Assembly (NCBI GenBank): GCA_020744225.1
Contig: JAGMWG010000001.1
Span: forward strand, 248,001-312,000
Reading direction: 5' to 3'
From: Paraphoma chrysanthemicola
Lineage: Eukaryota > Ascomycota > Dothideomycetes > Pleosporales > Phaeosphaeriaceae
DNA: 64,000 nt
Part shown: piece after piece, positions 1 to 11,047 of the stretch
How positions within the stretch are numbered: position 1 is the stretch's first letter
Layout of the letters: each line of letters starts with the position of its first letter
The notes under the pieces: model-generated
Databases searched by the model: none
Told to the model about the DNA's origin: nothing
What the model saw: only the letters and a program-made list of their open reading frames with translations
Program-made: the position numbers and the translations under genes

Positions 1-197
1 ACGAGGCGGATCTTATTAGGATTGGCGTGATTCTAAACGACAACGTTGAAGAAAAGCTAGAGGCTGGATGCGACTTAGAAACCGAATATGATTCGAATTT
101 TGAATTGGATTGGGGTTCTAAAACATCGAGTGAAGATAGCGATAGCGAGAGTGAGAGTGAAGATGATGGCTACGAGAAAGCGGACGAAGAAGTGTAA
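1..197 (+). CDS. C-terminal end of an acidic protein (5' truncated)
   Basis: From base 3 the frame is open to a TAA at 195-197 and gives about 64 residues that are strongly acidic (Glu/Asp/Ser runs such as EDSDSESESEDD). This is typical of the disordered C-terminal tail of a fungal intracellular protein. The rest of the gene lies left of the window and no domain is visible. The TAA sits inside a donor-like GTAAGA, and the same frame continues acidic after it up to a TGA at 279-281. The true 3' end could therefore be a spliced form or an extended tail. No function is assigned. Confidence 0.5.
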   Translation, partial: EADLIRIGVILNDNVEEKLEAGCDLETEYDSNFELDWGSKTSSEDSDSESESEDDGYEKADEEV

Positions 198-281
198 GAC
201 GGCATGGGAGAGCAACAAGATGACGCAACAAGCAGTGAGCATGAGAACGGAGAGAGCAATGCCGAGTCAAACGTGGCCTGA

Positions 282-1326
282 GAAAGGAACTGGAACGCGT
301 TTGATGTTTGAACCCATTTAATAGGTGAAGGACAAAGTGGGATATAAGCGAGGAGTTTAGATGCTGCTTCAAACTCTACACACTCACTACGAGCCAAAAT
401 AGAGCCATGGAAAGAATCGAATCGTCTCTTTCTGCTTTGACTCTCAGCTATGTTTATCTATTACCAGCCACTTGCACAATTCAGCAACACCTTGCCGACT
501 CATTGCAACCTTTGTCGCATCCCCGCACGAGAGATTGCACTCTCGCATACGCTGCCCACACAAGGCATTCCATAGTCATTGCACCAAAAGTTTTGATCCA
601 CGTAACGCACGACAATTTTAAGTAGAGCATCTACCAATCCAAGCCCATTGGCCGTATATTATATACACGCTCCTAACAAGAAGCACATTCCTTCTAATTG
701 ATACTGCAACTATGTAAGACCATATTCCCACTTGATAATCTGTAGAGATATACGCTCTTATTTTCCACCGAGTTTCTTCGTATCTGGACATACATAATCT
801 CAAAGCCCTCAATGCTGCTCTACAGCACTTCTGTTGGTGCTAAGCGGAAGGGAGCAACTGCTGGGCACTATGTATGGGGTGAAATGAGTATGTGTTCTGA
901 TTGAGTACGTCAAGCACACCCCTCAGAGGTGCGTCAACATACATTCCAGAGCATTATACACACAACCGCGCGTAGCTTAAAAATTCTGAGCCCATTGAAT
1001 ACTACGTTTTTCGTCGTTGTGAATGCGCAAAGGCAAAAGACTTCTCAGGCCCATTGCCATTGTGCACGGAGTCTAGTCACTGGATCATTCATGTAGAAGC
1101 AGCGCTCTGGGAAACACTTGTACTCAAATGATGATATATTGTGGCGCATATGTGTAGGCCACATTTTATACGTCCCACCTGGAGACGGGGAACCGACTCA
1201 CACGAATCCGAAACAGAAGATAAGAAGGTAAGAACTATTTACACAATAATCCACAATCCACAATTCAAACACTCTCGTCGAAAGGGCAAATGCCCATCAT
1301 CCCACCAATATCCCTCAGCCTCACAT
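282..1326. other. Intergenic, no gene seen
   Basis: Only short open frames without coding character occur here. One longer plus frame (1141-1611) runs into the 3' end of the opposite-strand secreted-protein gene and is mostly its antisense shadow. The stretch probably holds 3' regions of the two flanking converging genes. Confidence 0.6.
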
Positions 1327-3897
1327 CTAAGCCTTGGGAGTCGCACTAGGTCTAACCCTGGTCTCGAACGTGCACGGCGTGCTCTTCGCCTCCTGACCCT
1401 TCACAAGTCCAAAGTCATACTTCTCAGGCCCGAATCCAGCACCTGGTCGTGGTCCGAATCCACCAGTTGGCTTAGGCCACGAGCCCCAACCAGATGGCCT
1501 TGGGCGACCCCAGTTGAAGCCGGGACGACCGTAGGTGGGACGTCCGTGACCGCTTCCAGGACGGCCGGTGCCAGTTGGGAGGGCGGCAGTGGGAGGAGAG
1601 CGGGAGCCTGAGCCGGTCGGGAAGCCGGATGGGTAGGGGTATGGTGGTGTTGCGGTGGCGGATGGGAAGGGCTTGGATGCGCCGAGAGGGGTGTCGGTGT
1701 CGTCGGACTCGGCGTCACCGGCTTCGTCGTCGCATGGGAGGTCCTCGTCATCACCAGTCTCTTCGGGAGACGGGGTTGCGATAGGAGATGCAGGGGATGA
1801 CGGGGTTGCTTGGCCGTTGGAGGGGACTTGAGGAGAAGGTGTGGCCGATACAGCAGGGACTTCAGAGTCGTCTTCGCTGTCGTCGCAGGGCAGGTCCTCA
1901 TCATCGCCCTCCTCGGGAGATGGGGTCTCAATTGGCGAAGCGACGGATGAAGGCGCGACTGGGGTGGCCTCGCCGTTGGAAGGAACCTGGGGTGTAGGAG
2001 ACACGACGGGGAGGAGGGTGGAGATGTCGGTTGGGTACTCTGGAACATCTGTGGGGAAAGACTGGGATGGGGACGGTGTGCTGGAGTATACTGGGAGGTC
2101 AGACGCGTCAGGGACTTCCGGGGCAGGCGTGAAAGCTGGTGCCTCGCTGGGGTTGAACGACTGGGAAGCTGGGAGCTGGATTGAGGAGTCATAAGGAGCG
2201 GGCAGGTCGTTATCTACGGGTGTGGGAATCGGCGTGATGGCCGCGGCCGGTGTGCTGACGGGGTCGATGGTCGCGCCTGAGGAAACGATGGCGAAGCTTG
2301 GGAGAGCAGAGTCGACGGGAGCTGGCGTGGGTGCCGCAGCAGCGCTCGAGTCGATGACAATGGGTGTGCCTGTAGCGTCGGAGTTCTCAGCGACTGATGT
2401 AGGCTGCTGAGCGGCAACGGAGGACTGAACGGGAGCGGCAGAGCTAGCAGCGGGAGCATTGGACACAGCTCCGTTGCTCATGCAGGCAAAGCTGATCGCC
2501 TTGACGCTAGCAGCATTGCGAACAGGGGCATCGAGCTTCCAGGCCATGTCGACGTACGGCCAACAGACACGACCATCGCTCATGGTGACCATATCTCCAG
2601 CAACGTACACATCTGTCTTCTTGACGGGAGTTCCAACCTTCTTGCCGTCCTTGACAAGCTGGAAGTACGAGCCGGTGAAAGCGCCCTTGCAGCCCATGGC
2701 AATAAATTCGCAAGTGGGCTCAGCAATTTCCTCCCAGGTAACAATCGCGCTTGATTTGTCAAAAGCGGCGACGTGAGCATTCTGGCAATCAGCAGAGCCT
2801 TGGGTGATCCAGTTGACCTGCTTATCACCATCGGGACCGAGAGTGGAAGTAGCCTGCTCGCCGACAATAGTCTTCTTGTCGGAGAAGGTGGCGATAGCAA
2901 CATTACGGTTGACAGTACGGTTGACAGAGTTGGTGTAGCCGTTGCCCATCCATTCATTGGTGGTGAGGTCCTTGGCACCGCGGGATACCCATGTGAAGAT
3001 GTAAGAGTCGCTACCAATGAAGCGGGCAAGGCCACTGTATGAGCCGGACATACCGCCCATGGCCTCGTTGCCAGCACCGTTCTGAACGTTCTCGTTGGAG
3101 ACCTTGACACCAGCTTTGCTCATACCTGTGCCTCCGGTGTTCAGCCAGATGGCACCTTGATCTTCCGAGCAGAGACTGGCAAACGGAACTGAATCAGCAG
3201 CCTCGAAAGCAATACCAGTATTGTGAGAGCATCCCCAGCTCGAGCTAGCGCCTTGGATCTGGGTGAGTTTACCGGCATCGGATACATATTGGATCGCGTC
3301 GCCAAAATGGCCTTGCGCATCACCAGAGTAGGCTGTGACGACAAAGTAGGCGCCATACATCTTGGCGGTCTCCGAGTAAGCGAGATCACCGTTCATATCT
3401 GGCGAGGCAAGGGCACCCATTCCACCGACATTGTCTGGGCCGCCCAGCCAAGTCTTGAACGTCTGCTTGCCGGAAGTGTAACGGTAGAGCACAGGGACAG
3501 GTGTGCTTGCGGGAGGTGCGTTAGATGTGCCAGATGGCATGGCTTCGTTAGTCAGGAGAGCGAAACCATCGTTGTGGGCGACAAGTCCTCCCGCTTCCTT
3601 TCCACCAGCCACAGTAACGGCAGTGCCAACAGCAGCAAAGGTCGAAGGATCGACCTGCTGTACGTGGACACCCGTCTGCGAAGCATCCAGATAAGCAAGG
3701 TATGCCGACTTGCCATCGGGCGAGACTGCAAATGGTGTGCGGCGATGGTGAGGAAGACCCGTCCAGTACGACTCTTTGATGGGGTTGAAGTTTGCAGAAA
3801 GAGGCAGGGTTCCTACGTAGGTTTTGAGGTTGCTCTCGGATAGTTGAGCAGCCACGGCGCTCGCGAGCGTGGAAAGAATGAATGTTGAGAGCAACAT
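1327..3897 (-). CDS. Secreted protein with beta-rich ectodomain and Pro/Ser/Thr-rich tail
   Basis: Single-exon gene, 856 aa. The N-terminus is a clear signal peptide (MLLSTFILSTLASAVAAQ, cleavage likely after AVAA). Residues about 20-460 form a Gly/Ser-rich globular part with WxxG and aromatic repeats that could fold as a beta-propeller; this is inference. Residues about 460-820 are low-complexity Pro/Ser/Thr sequence, likely O-glycosylated, with two copies of an acidic block ending DDEDLPCDD (plus-strand 1727-1845 and 1883-2003). The last 70 residues are Gly/Arg/Pro/Trp-rich. There is no GPI signal and no TM segment after the signal peptide, so it is probably released or wall-associated. I do not recognise a catalytic family. 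A TATA-like element lies about 150 bp upstream of the start. Confidence 0.85.
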   Translation of the reverse strand: MLLSTFILSTLASAVAAQLSESNLKTYVGTLPLSANFNPIKESYWTGLPHHRRTPFAVSPDGKSAYLAYLDASQTGVHVQQVDPSTFAAVGTAVTVAGGKEAGGLVAHNDGFALLTNEAMPSGTSNAPPASTPVPVLYRYTSGKQTFKTWLGGPDNVGGMGALASPDMNGDLAYSETAKMYGAYFVVTAYSGDAQGHFGDAIQYVSDAGKLTQIQGASSSWGCSHNTGIAFEAADSVPFASLCSEDQGAIWLNTGGTGMSKAGVKVSNENVQNGAGNEAMGGMSGSYSGLARFIGSDSYIFTWVSRGAKDLTTNEWMGNGYTNSVNRTVNRNVAIATFSDKKTIVGEQATSTLGPDGDKQVNWITQGSADCQNAHVAAFDKSSAIVTWEEIAEPTCEFIAMGCKGAFTGSYFQLVKDGKKVGTPVKKTDVYVAGDMVTMSDGRVCWPYVDMAWKLDAPVRNAASVKAISFACMSNGAVSNAPAASSAAPVQSSVAAQQPTSVAENSDATGTPIVIDSSAAAAPTPAPVDSALPSFAIVSSGATIDPVSTPAAAITPIPTPVDNDLPAPYDSSIQLPASQSFNPSEAPAFTPAPEVPDASDLPVYSSTPSPSQSFPTDVPEYPTDISTLLPVVSPTPQVPSNGEATPVAPSSVASPIETPSPEEGDDEDLPCDDSEDDSEVPAVSATPSPQVPSNGQATPSSPASPIATPSPEETGDDEDLPCDDEAGDAESDDTDTPLGASKPFPSATATPPYPYPSGFPTGSGSRSPPTAALPTGTGRPGSGHGRPTYGRPGFNWGRPRPSGWGSWPKPTGGFGPRPGAGFGPEKYDFGLVKGQEAKSTPCTFETRVRPSATPKA

Positions 3898-4360
3898 GTT
3901 GCAAACAGGTCAGATATACAAAAGAGTGACAAAAACGAACGACCAGCGAACCAAATGAGTGTCAAAGGAGCGACAAAGAACGAACGAATCTTCCAAAGAT
4001 CGTGAAGCGGTAAAGATCACCACATTGTCGAGGTTGTTCAGGTATATAAACACCATCTGACCTTGAAACAAGCCATTTCCGCCAGGACTGGAAGCCCTGG
4101 TTGGCTGGCGGCACGAAACGGCAGCATCTCGGAAACTTTTAATGCATATAAATGTGGGGTGAGATGGCTCCACAGTGCGGATGTCGCTACCGGTCTTGAG
4201 TGGTGGAAAGGTTGGCAGATGCGCCGTACGGCAAGAAGCGACATTAAGGCTGTTTCGGAGTGTTTCGTCCAAGACAACGCTAGGCGAAAACCACACGTGC
4301 GCACGTGATGTGACCCGCCAACAATGGGCAGTCTAGAACCATGTTGGGGATTCTATGAGC
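3898..4360. other. Intergenic promoter/3' region
   Basis: Lies between the start of the secreted-protein gene (minus) and the end of the HET gene (minus). Apart from the TATA-like element I see no feature; short open frames here have no coding character. Confidence 0.5.
4043..4048 (-). promoter_or_regulatory. TATA-like element for the secreted-protein gene
   Basis: A TATATA core inside GTATATAAAC lies about 150 bp upstream of the ATG at 3897 on the minus strand. Spacing fits a TATA box with a moderate 5' leader. The motif is short, so this is weak evidence. Confidence 0.3.
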
Positions 4361-6487
4361 TCATATGATGACGATCTCCTTCGATTCTGCAACTTGCATG
4401 GCTTCAGTGCCGGCAGCGAAAGTGCCCAGCCTTTCCCATGTGGCCGGGTTCTGTTCGGAAATTCCCAACACGATTCCTGCAATGAGATTATCGTATCGCG
4501 CGATGCTGACGCACAGTACGGGGGATCTGAAGTGGCGTAAAGGGTCGCCCTTCCGTGCGCGACGCACTGTTTTCAGCATCTCGGCCTCCTTCTCAGCCTT
4601 AATTTCAGCATCCACCAGTAAGCAGTCGGGCCGAACAGGTATCGTGCTCGTGCCCTTGATCAAAAGCAGGTACGTCCACTTTCCGCCATTGAGCTCTGAA
4701 CAGAGTGTTGCAGCGGTATTCGGTCCGCGGATCGTTATGGAAGCATCGGATACCGTACCCAGTGGATTCAGCCCTTTCGGCGTGACCGGGGACGCCACCA
4801 GCGATATTATGGGCGCAAAGGTTTCGCGTTCCTCATCGTCCAGAGTTGTATAGGACACTGGAGTATCGAGACTTGCCCAAGAGAACGTTGGAGCGCGCCA
4901 TGTGTCCAATGCATAATGCCCGTCGTCTCCAGAGCTTGCAGAGGTTGCCGACCACAGCATGTCGGATGCGAGGTTTGCTTTCCATACTCCGGCCAGGTAT
5001 TCTGAATGCGTAGCCTTTCGTATTTTGCTTGCGATTCCAGAAATTGCTGGCAGCTTGTCCGTGGGCACAGTTAATTCCCGTGAGGAGTATTTACCGACAA
5101 TGGTCTGCCATGCTTGCCACACGGCGTGCGCTTTCTTGCTCGCAACAGCCTTCGGTATCAGAGATGGTGTTGTTGGATATGACTTGCGCTCAGGCGAGCA
5201 TTCACATCGGTATGAAGTTTTACATTCAAAGAGCAGTTCCGTCGCGGTGTAGTGTATGATCCTTGTGCTCAACACGTGCTCTTGGAGAGCCCATGCACGA
5301 GCAGACAATGGGCCAATAGGTTTCGCCGGTCCGCCATCGGGGTTAGAATCTGGATGGTGGTCAAGAATTCTCCGTGCACGTAAAGCAAACTCTTTTTTGG
5401 TCGTGTTTGTGTATGGCAACTTCACCGGCTTTTGCCTACTTCCTAGGCATCTAGCACCGCCATCGCCCGAATTCGTTGCCGATATAGTCACATAGCTATT
5501 TTGATAGATACTGCCCATCTTAGAAGACTCAGTCTCCCAATCTCGCACCGAATCTTGAATGATGCACAATGAATCGATCCAAATATAGCGCAAACCCAGC
5601 TGCCGAGTGATGATGATGGCGTCTTGAAACAACGGAGGCAGGGCGGTGAAAGAGATATTGACTGCAAGCTTCGCCCAATTGGATTTCGTGGTGATCATTT
5701 GAGGTGTAGATCCCCAGCAGTGGCTGAGAGCAATGTACTGGAAAGTCTTGCCCTGTGTGTCAATGAGGCGGATTGGCGACGTCGCTCGTCCGACATCTAG
5801 AAGGCGTTTCGGGGCAGAAATAGAAGACTTGCACGAAAATCTGCATGCCGTATGTTTAGGGTTGGCAACACATCCTTGAATGCAGCGACGAATGAAATTG
5901 AATGTATCATCGGAACCAGAATCGACCGGGATGTGGTGAGCAGTTCCGAGTGTCGGCCACGGGGCTTTGGACGCTGTGAGATATCAGCTTGCCTGGCTTG
6001 AGAGAAGCTCTTAACCGAGTTAGGTTTTCGCAGATCGCACTGTCTTATTTTGGTGGAGTTGCCATAAGAAATCCAACATAAGAAGGTAAGACTTACTAGA
6101 TCCAGCGTAAATCTCGATGATTTCTCCTTTCCACCTTACATTGTCAATGGAGACTTTGATTGTGCTCTTCTCTTTCAGGTCAACAACAAGTCGAGATCTT
6201 GAACCTCTCCAAGCCTCGAAAAAAGCATCTAGTGCTTGTACGAGAACGTTACAGAATCTACATCCCCGATTCGTGACATCTTTCGTTTGCGACAGACTCA
6301 ATGCATCTATCATCAATCTGAGGCTAGCTCTTGCAGTCTTGTTTGTATCATCAGGATACACAGAACTCGTGTGTCCCCTGGGGTCGAGGTTGTTGCACGT
6401 GCGACATTGCTTACGTTGCGATTGGCCGACCGATGATGATGAGGAGGTGCGACGCACGGGACGCCTTAACGACTTTGGCAAAGGCAT
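4361..6487 (-). CDS. HET domain protein (heterokaryon incompatibility type)
   Basis: Two exons, complement(4361..5973, 6097..6487), intron 123 nt with GTAAGT donor and CACAG acceptor; 667 aa. The N-terminus carries a Cys-rich pre-HET region (QCRTCNNLD ... GCRFC) common in this family. The HET domain starts at about residue 213 with YIALSHCWG and continues with LGLRYIWIDSLCIIQDS and an IYQNSYVTISAT block. The C-terminal half has SARAWALQEHVLSTR, the usual HET end motif. HET domains trigger cell death in non-self recognition; what this one senses cannot be read from the sequence. The region 5699-5973 has no start codon of its own and becomes coding only through this splice, which supports the model. 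Confidence 0.9.
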
Positions 6488-7375
6488 CGTGAAAGAATGA
6501 TGATATCAGGCAACGCTGCGGGTAAGGCAAAGCAGTCCAACCAGTTCGGGAAGCATGAGAGGACAGCAAGCGTGATTGACGATGCTGCGTGTGGTTAGTG
6601 ATCGTGTTGCGGCGAAGCCCCGAACGGCCAAGGACGCTACGTCCAATATCGGCCTAGTGCTGTTGCTAATCTCGTCGAAACAGCCAGGGGTCAAGCCAAC
6701 TTCGTATCAACCACTCATTCGCCATGATGTCAACACAAATACGCGCTCTCTAAGATCAACATCAGACCAATTAGGCGATGTTGGTATTTGGCCGCCTTGG
6801 TCAAATTGAATGGCGTTCAAATCACGCCGAACATTCTCAACGCCAAATGGTAGTTCCTTCGCACTGTTTGAAGTGCTACACAATGTGAGATTGAACAGCG
6901 CGGACTTCCGTAGAAGTTATTTCCATTCTTTCGCAAAGATGAAATGTACTGGCCAGCGCGCCGCTATTGTTTGGACGTCGAGCCTAATTGGGAATGCCGA
7001 ACGTTAATGATAATCACTCCGTGTGGTAAACATTGTACGTGGCTAAATGTCTCATACGTATCCGCAGCATCATCGTGACCTTGAAACTCTTTCAGTAGAG
7101 CTGATTCCACGAGAAAAGACGAAACAGTGTGCAGAGCTACAAGCACGAAGCGGGCATGGGGCCGCATTGTTGATACTCACAATTCAAATCATCGCCGGCC
7201 TTCGATATCTTCGACAATCGGTTCTATCCACTCTACTCAGCCTGAGGTTGAACACTCCCAACATCTGTTCATTTCATCTGTAGCGTCCTAATCATAAAAA
7301 GACAATGCCTGCCATCATATTTAGGCATCACTTGATTTAGCACCATTCGCATCGCCCTCAGCCCATCCGTCAACC
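6488..7375. other. Intergenic between divergent genes
   Basis: About 0.9 kb separating the HET gene (minus) from the BTB-like gene (plus). It should carry both promoters. No gene, repeat or convincing motif seen. Confidence 0.5.
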
Positions 7376-7828
7376 ATGTCCCACCGCCAGGATCACCAGG
7401 ACCGGCGTATCACAATCGACCCAAAGGGCGACTCCGTCCTCACCCTATTTTTCCCAAACCACAGAATCGAATATTTCATCTCGTCCATAATTATGCGCCG
7501 CTGGTCACTATACTTCAACGCCATACTGACACACAACTTTCGCGAATCCGTCTCCAGCGATGATGGGAAGATTCAATTCTCGGTTCCAAATTCCAATCTC
7601 CCCGCTCTCCATCTCGTGCTACAAACCCTACACTGCCATGTCGACAGGGTCCCCGGAAAAGTTGATATAGATTGCCGAGTGGTTATTAATGTACTTGAAG
7701 ATTACTACGACATCCAGAACGCAACCCTGAAATCGTTTGTCGACGCATGGTTCGAACGACTTGGCGAAGAGAAACTAACTTCTGACCGGACAGTCGAACC
7801 GCTGTGGAAATGGTATTCGTTGCATTGA
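7376..7828 (+). CDS. BTB/POZ-like protein, probably C-terminally broken
   Basis: Open frame of 150 aa. The start IDPKGDSVLTLFFPNHRIEY followed by a RRWSLYFNAILTHNF block, then an aliphatic core (LPALHLVLQTLHCH) and a helix set (VINVLEDYYDIQNATLKSFV) resembles the small fungal BTB-fold proteins, where the N-terminal strand pair is followed by S-S-x-x-L. Members of that group are usually 250-350 aa with a helical C-terminal half. Here the frame stops after WKWYSLH. Downstream, 7985-8333 contains protein-like stretches in two other frames (for example VPHKLRHASAEFKTLCLEDF, then GVCFDELFLDIPEEIV), so the gene looks frame-disrupted. Family assignment is by pattern only. Confidence 0.5.
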   Translation: MSHRQDHQDRRITIDPKGDSVLTLFFPNHRIEYFISSIIMRRWSLYFNAILTHNFRESVSSDDGKIQFSVPNSNLPALHLVLQTLHCHVDRVPGKVDIDCRVVINVLEDYYDIQNATLKSFVDAWFERLGEEKLTSDRTVEPLWKWYSLH

Positions 7829-8333
7829 GTTATAGATACAAGAAAGTCTCGGAGGAAGTCACGTAAAAACGGTCATGTCCTGCCATTTCCCGGCCGAGAC
7901 GTACGTTTTGCCAGTCGTGTCTGGCGTCGAATGTGTCAACCCGCGTCGAGAACAGTTGAATAATGAGATGCTAAACGCCATGGTATATCTGGGCGCGAAG
8001 CCCGAAGCGCGTGAAATCACGTGTGTCGCATCATGCAAAGAAATGTATCGACCCGTACAAGAAGTGCGTCCTATCGAAAGTGCCTCATAAGCTCCGACAT
8101 GCGAGTGCAGAGTTTAAAACTCTTTGTCTCGAGGATTTCTGGGCGACATATCAGCGGTTCAGCACAGCTTACGCAAAGTAGATTCAGTTCGTATTGAGGG
8201 CCTCGGGGATGAAGCTAGGGCTATGTATCATCGTGGTGTTTGCTTTGATGAGTTGTTCTTGGATATTCCAGAGGAGATTGTCATGACCTGGAGTAATTTT
8301 TATGCGCAGCGTGGGCATATGCATATGCGTTAG
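7829..8333 (+). pseudogene. Out-of-frame C-terminal debris of the BTB-like gene
   Basis: A frame ending at the TAG at 8179-8181 reads HHAKKCIDPYKKCVLSKVPH and then KLRHASAEFKTLCLEDFWAT. A second frame (8124-8333) reads EARAMYHRGVCFDELFLDI before ending. Both have coding-like composition but no start codon context and no splice sites that join them to the upstream frame. They could be the decayed second half of the BTB-like gene or an unspliced 3' part that I failed to join. Confidence 0.3.
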
Positions 8334-9094
8334 GAATGGGCGATGGAGGACGGATTGGTGAAGGATGGAGTGGAACTTGGTTGATTGCATTGTATCATGG
8401 CATCATGAGCGACGACCTTACGCGTTGCTGCACGTCAAAGACCCGTTGTAAGCGAATGGCTGCACGCTATCACCTACCTGTTTGTCAGTATTTCCGTTAC
8501 TGCTGGAGACTTTCACACTGATATAATATGCTGGAAATGCAGTCCAAGAAGCCAAGAGTTCAACGTAACGAAGGACTTTCGCGGAAGGTACGGGCCCATC
8601 CTTCTAAGTTCCAAAGTGTTGAGTGCTTGCTGGAGAATCACGCGGCGCGATCAATATCGTAGTACATGATTATTTCGACTGCAAATATGGAAACGTTAGC
8701 CTTTTTCATGTTGCAAAAGGTATCATGCACATTGACCTTTCAGCGGAGGTATCGATCGAGGCTGACGACATTGTCAGAACAGCCACAAAAGGAAAAGTTA
8801 AGGCTGTGCTGCTTTGCGTAGAATCCTTCCAAACGCCACGTTCTATGATTAGTGAGTTTGGAGTCGTCTGATTGGTGACCATTTGCAGCTAGCGCAATAG
8901 TGGTTAGCGCTCGATGCACGTGTTATAGACTTATCAAGCGGCCCCCAAGCCGCAACGGTACGGTAAGGCTCTAGACTGGCTCGCTACTGTCTCTCAGAGG
9001 AGGAGGCGTTGGGGCCTGAAGCCATGAGTGAGACTGCCAATACTACGGACGTTTTCTGGTACATAGGTACATCCAGACCCCGCCAGCCTGGAGG
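8334..9094. other. Intergenic, one weak frame
   Basis: A plus frame at 8623-8871 (82 aa, contains NIVVHDYFDCKYGNVSLFHV) has fairly normal composition but no homology that I recognise. The rest appears non-coding and includes the promoter of the membrane protein downstream. Confidence 0.4.
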
Positions 9095-10612
9095 ATGAGT
9101 TCAACTCTACATAATATTAGTTTTAAGCCTTGCAGCTCGATTATCATGCATGAGTCAATATTTTCGTATGGCCTCTCGAGGCCATATCCTTACAAATGGT
9201 TCACTCCCGCGGTGCTTGTTGGTGGCATCATTGCAACAGCAGTGTTTTCGTTTCTTAATGTCGCTGCCACCGGCTACGAGATGATCACGATCGAAACTCC
9301 GAATCCGAATGCGACTGTAGCAGAGAAGAACTTCTTTTCCAACTGGCCATCCTTCATGGCAGCGAATACGCAACCAAGTTGCGAGTCGAAAATCCTGGGC
9401 GTCAGCAATGCATACTACACGAGCAACACAGCATTCTCATACCGACTCGAAAGCATCTGGCAGAACATGCAAGAAGTTCCGCAGTATTTTGGCGACATAC
9501 CTTACTACAATAACGCTCTGCGAAATTGCAAGCTACCGAGCGTAGAAATCTTCTTCCAAGGACTCGACCGTTCGGCATTGCAAATTGCTCGACAACAATG
9601 GGGCGCGGAGCTCAAAGCCGACATTGAATGTACCGTAGACATTCCCGAAGGCAGTAGAATGATCAAATTAACCACGACTTATGATCTCAACTCAGCCGTG
9701 GAACGTTTTCCCGGCCGCGACCAAAAGAGAAAGCCAAGTCTCTGGTGGGGCGAGTCATTACTGGCATGGTACTATCTCAAGCTTACATCCGACATCTACA
9801 TGGCGACCAAAAAGGCCGCAGCAGTGGATGTCAAACAAAAGACATACAAAGGATACATGCAGTTTTTCCCCCCATCTGCACCCATCAATCGCACCGAGGA
9901 CATCACATCGGCCACATTCTTCCGACACGAAGTCCCAGGCTGTTTCTTCGTTCCCTGGAGCGACGACGGGATCGAGCGAACCGTACAATTCTGCACCCCA
10001 GTCAAAGGCCTGCATCCATTCAAGGGTGCCGAATTATGGGCCACCGCAGCGACCATGACAAAGATATTCCACTCGACTGTTCTACTGGACCTTGGACAGA
10101 TCAGCCCAAATATCCTGGTCGATGCATCCTTGCTGCAACTCTTCAGCAAGAACATCACGGCTATCGCCGCGCAGCAAGCGGCTGGTGATGAGAAGTGGGG
10201 CTGGGGGAATAATATCAGAGTGCAGAAGCCGGGACTGGCGTATGAACCGTACAACACTACTAATGCGGCGAGATGGAAATTGGCGGCGCAGCCTGCTGGA
10301 GTGTCAGTCACGTATCTGTGTCAAGTGCCGCACCTTAAGAGCACGAGCAGTCTGATTGTGTCGATTGGGATTGCGAATTTTGTACTGCTACAGGTGCTGT
10401 GGAAGGTGTTTGTGCTGAGTGTTGATTTCTTCATGATGAGACGGAGGCCGGATATGGCGAGTTGTCAGGGCTGTGTTTCTGAGGCAAATGTAGCGGAGGG
10501 CGAAAGAGAAGATGATGAGATTGAACTGTTACGGCCGAGCTCTGCGACGTCCGAGTTTCGTAGACCGCATAAGCCTGGAGCCGTATATTCACCGCTCGAA
10601 ACGAGCGCCTGA
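9095..10612 (+). CDS. Membrane protein with N- and C-terminal TM anchors, large ectodomain
   Basis: Single exon, 505 aa from the first ATG. The second in-frame ATG at 9146 (MHESIFSYGLSRPYPYKWFT) gives 488 aa and is the likelier start, because the SRPYPYKWFTP block just before the TM helix is what fungal relatives begin with. One TM helix lies near residues 34-58 (WFTPAVLVGGIIATAVFSFL) and a second near 428-455 (SLIVSIGIANFVLLQVLWKV), followed by a short acidic cytoplasmic tail. The ectodomain has Cys pairs and N-glycosylation sequons (NATV, NRTE, NITA, NTTN). It belongs to a widespread fungal family of unknown function. No signal for an enzyme is visible. Confidence 0.85.
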   Translation: MSSTLHNISFKPCSSIIMHESIFSYGLSRPYPYKWFTPAVLVGGIIATAVFSFLNVAATGYEMITIETPNPNATVAEKNFFSNWPSFMAANTQPSCESKILGVSNAYYTSNTAFSYRLESIWQNMQEVPQYFGDIPYYNNALRNCKLPSVEIFFQGLDRSALQIARQQWGAELKADIECTVDIPEGSRMIKLTTTYDLNSAVERFPGRDQKRKPSLWWGESLLAWYYLKLTSDIYMATKKAAAVDVKQKTYKGYMQFFPPSAPINRTEDITSATFFRHEVPGCFFVPWSDDGIERTVQFCTPVKGLHPFKGAELWATAATMTKIFHSTVLLDLGQISPNILVDASLLQLFSKNITAIAAQQAAGDEKWGWGNNIRVQKPGLAYEPYNTTNAARWKLAAQPAGVSVTYLCQVPHLKSTSSLIVSIGIANFVLLQVLWKVFVLSVDFFMMRRRPDMASCQGCVSEANVAEGEREDDEIELLRPSSATSEFRRPHKPGAVYSPLETSA

Positions 10613-11047
10613 GATATAGAAGGAACTTCTTCTTTGCTTTTGATCCACTACGCCACTTCGCTGATTCCACGTTCTATTCAATTAACTGATCTGCTGCCAC
10701 ATCACGCCAGAATCTTATTTGTGAATAGGAAATGATGCTCCCATATTTGATAGGACGCACGATCTTGCGGTCATACCTCAAACTCTGTGCAATGCGGTTA
10801 ATGGCACTGATGCTGCCAATGCGTGGAGAGAAAGGTGTTGTACAACGCTGCAATAGAGTGATTTAGCGCTTTGATTGTATCGCCATTTAGGTAATCTTCG
10901 AGGTAGCAGGCCAGATGGGCATGAAGTAGTCGCGTGAATGCAATATCACGTTTACGCTAGCAGTCTTGGCGCGCAGTCGAGAGCCCACACAAATGCACAA
11001 GCTTGCTTTACACGCGTTACAACATCTCAGCAACTGGTAGTACGGAA
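10613..11047. other. Intergenic, nothing seen
   Basis: Three-prime region of the membrane-protein gene and upstream region of the damaged BTB-like gene. No gene, repeat or RNA seen. Confidence 0.5.

Noticed and set aside
1141..2194. Several long plus-strand frames and a 263-aa minus frame over the secreted-protein gene
   Set aside because: They are shadows of its Pro/Ser/Thr low-complexity tail, where other frames lack stops by composition.
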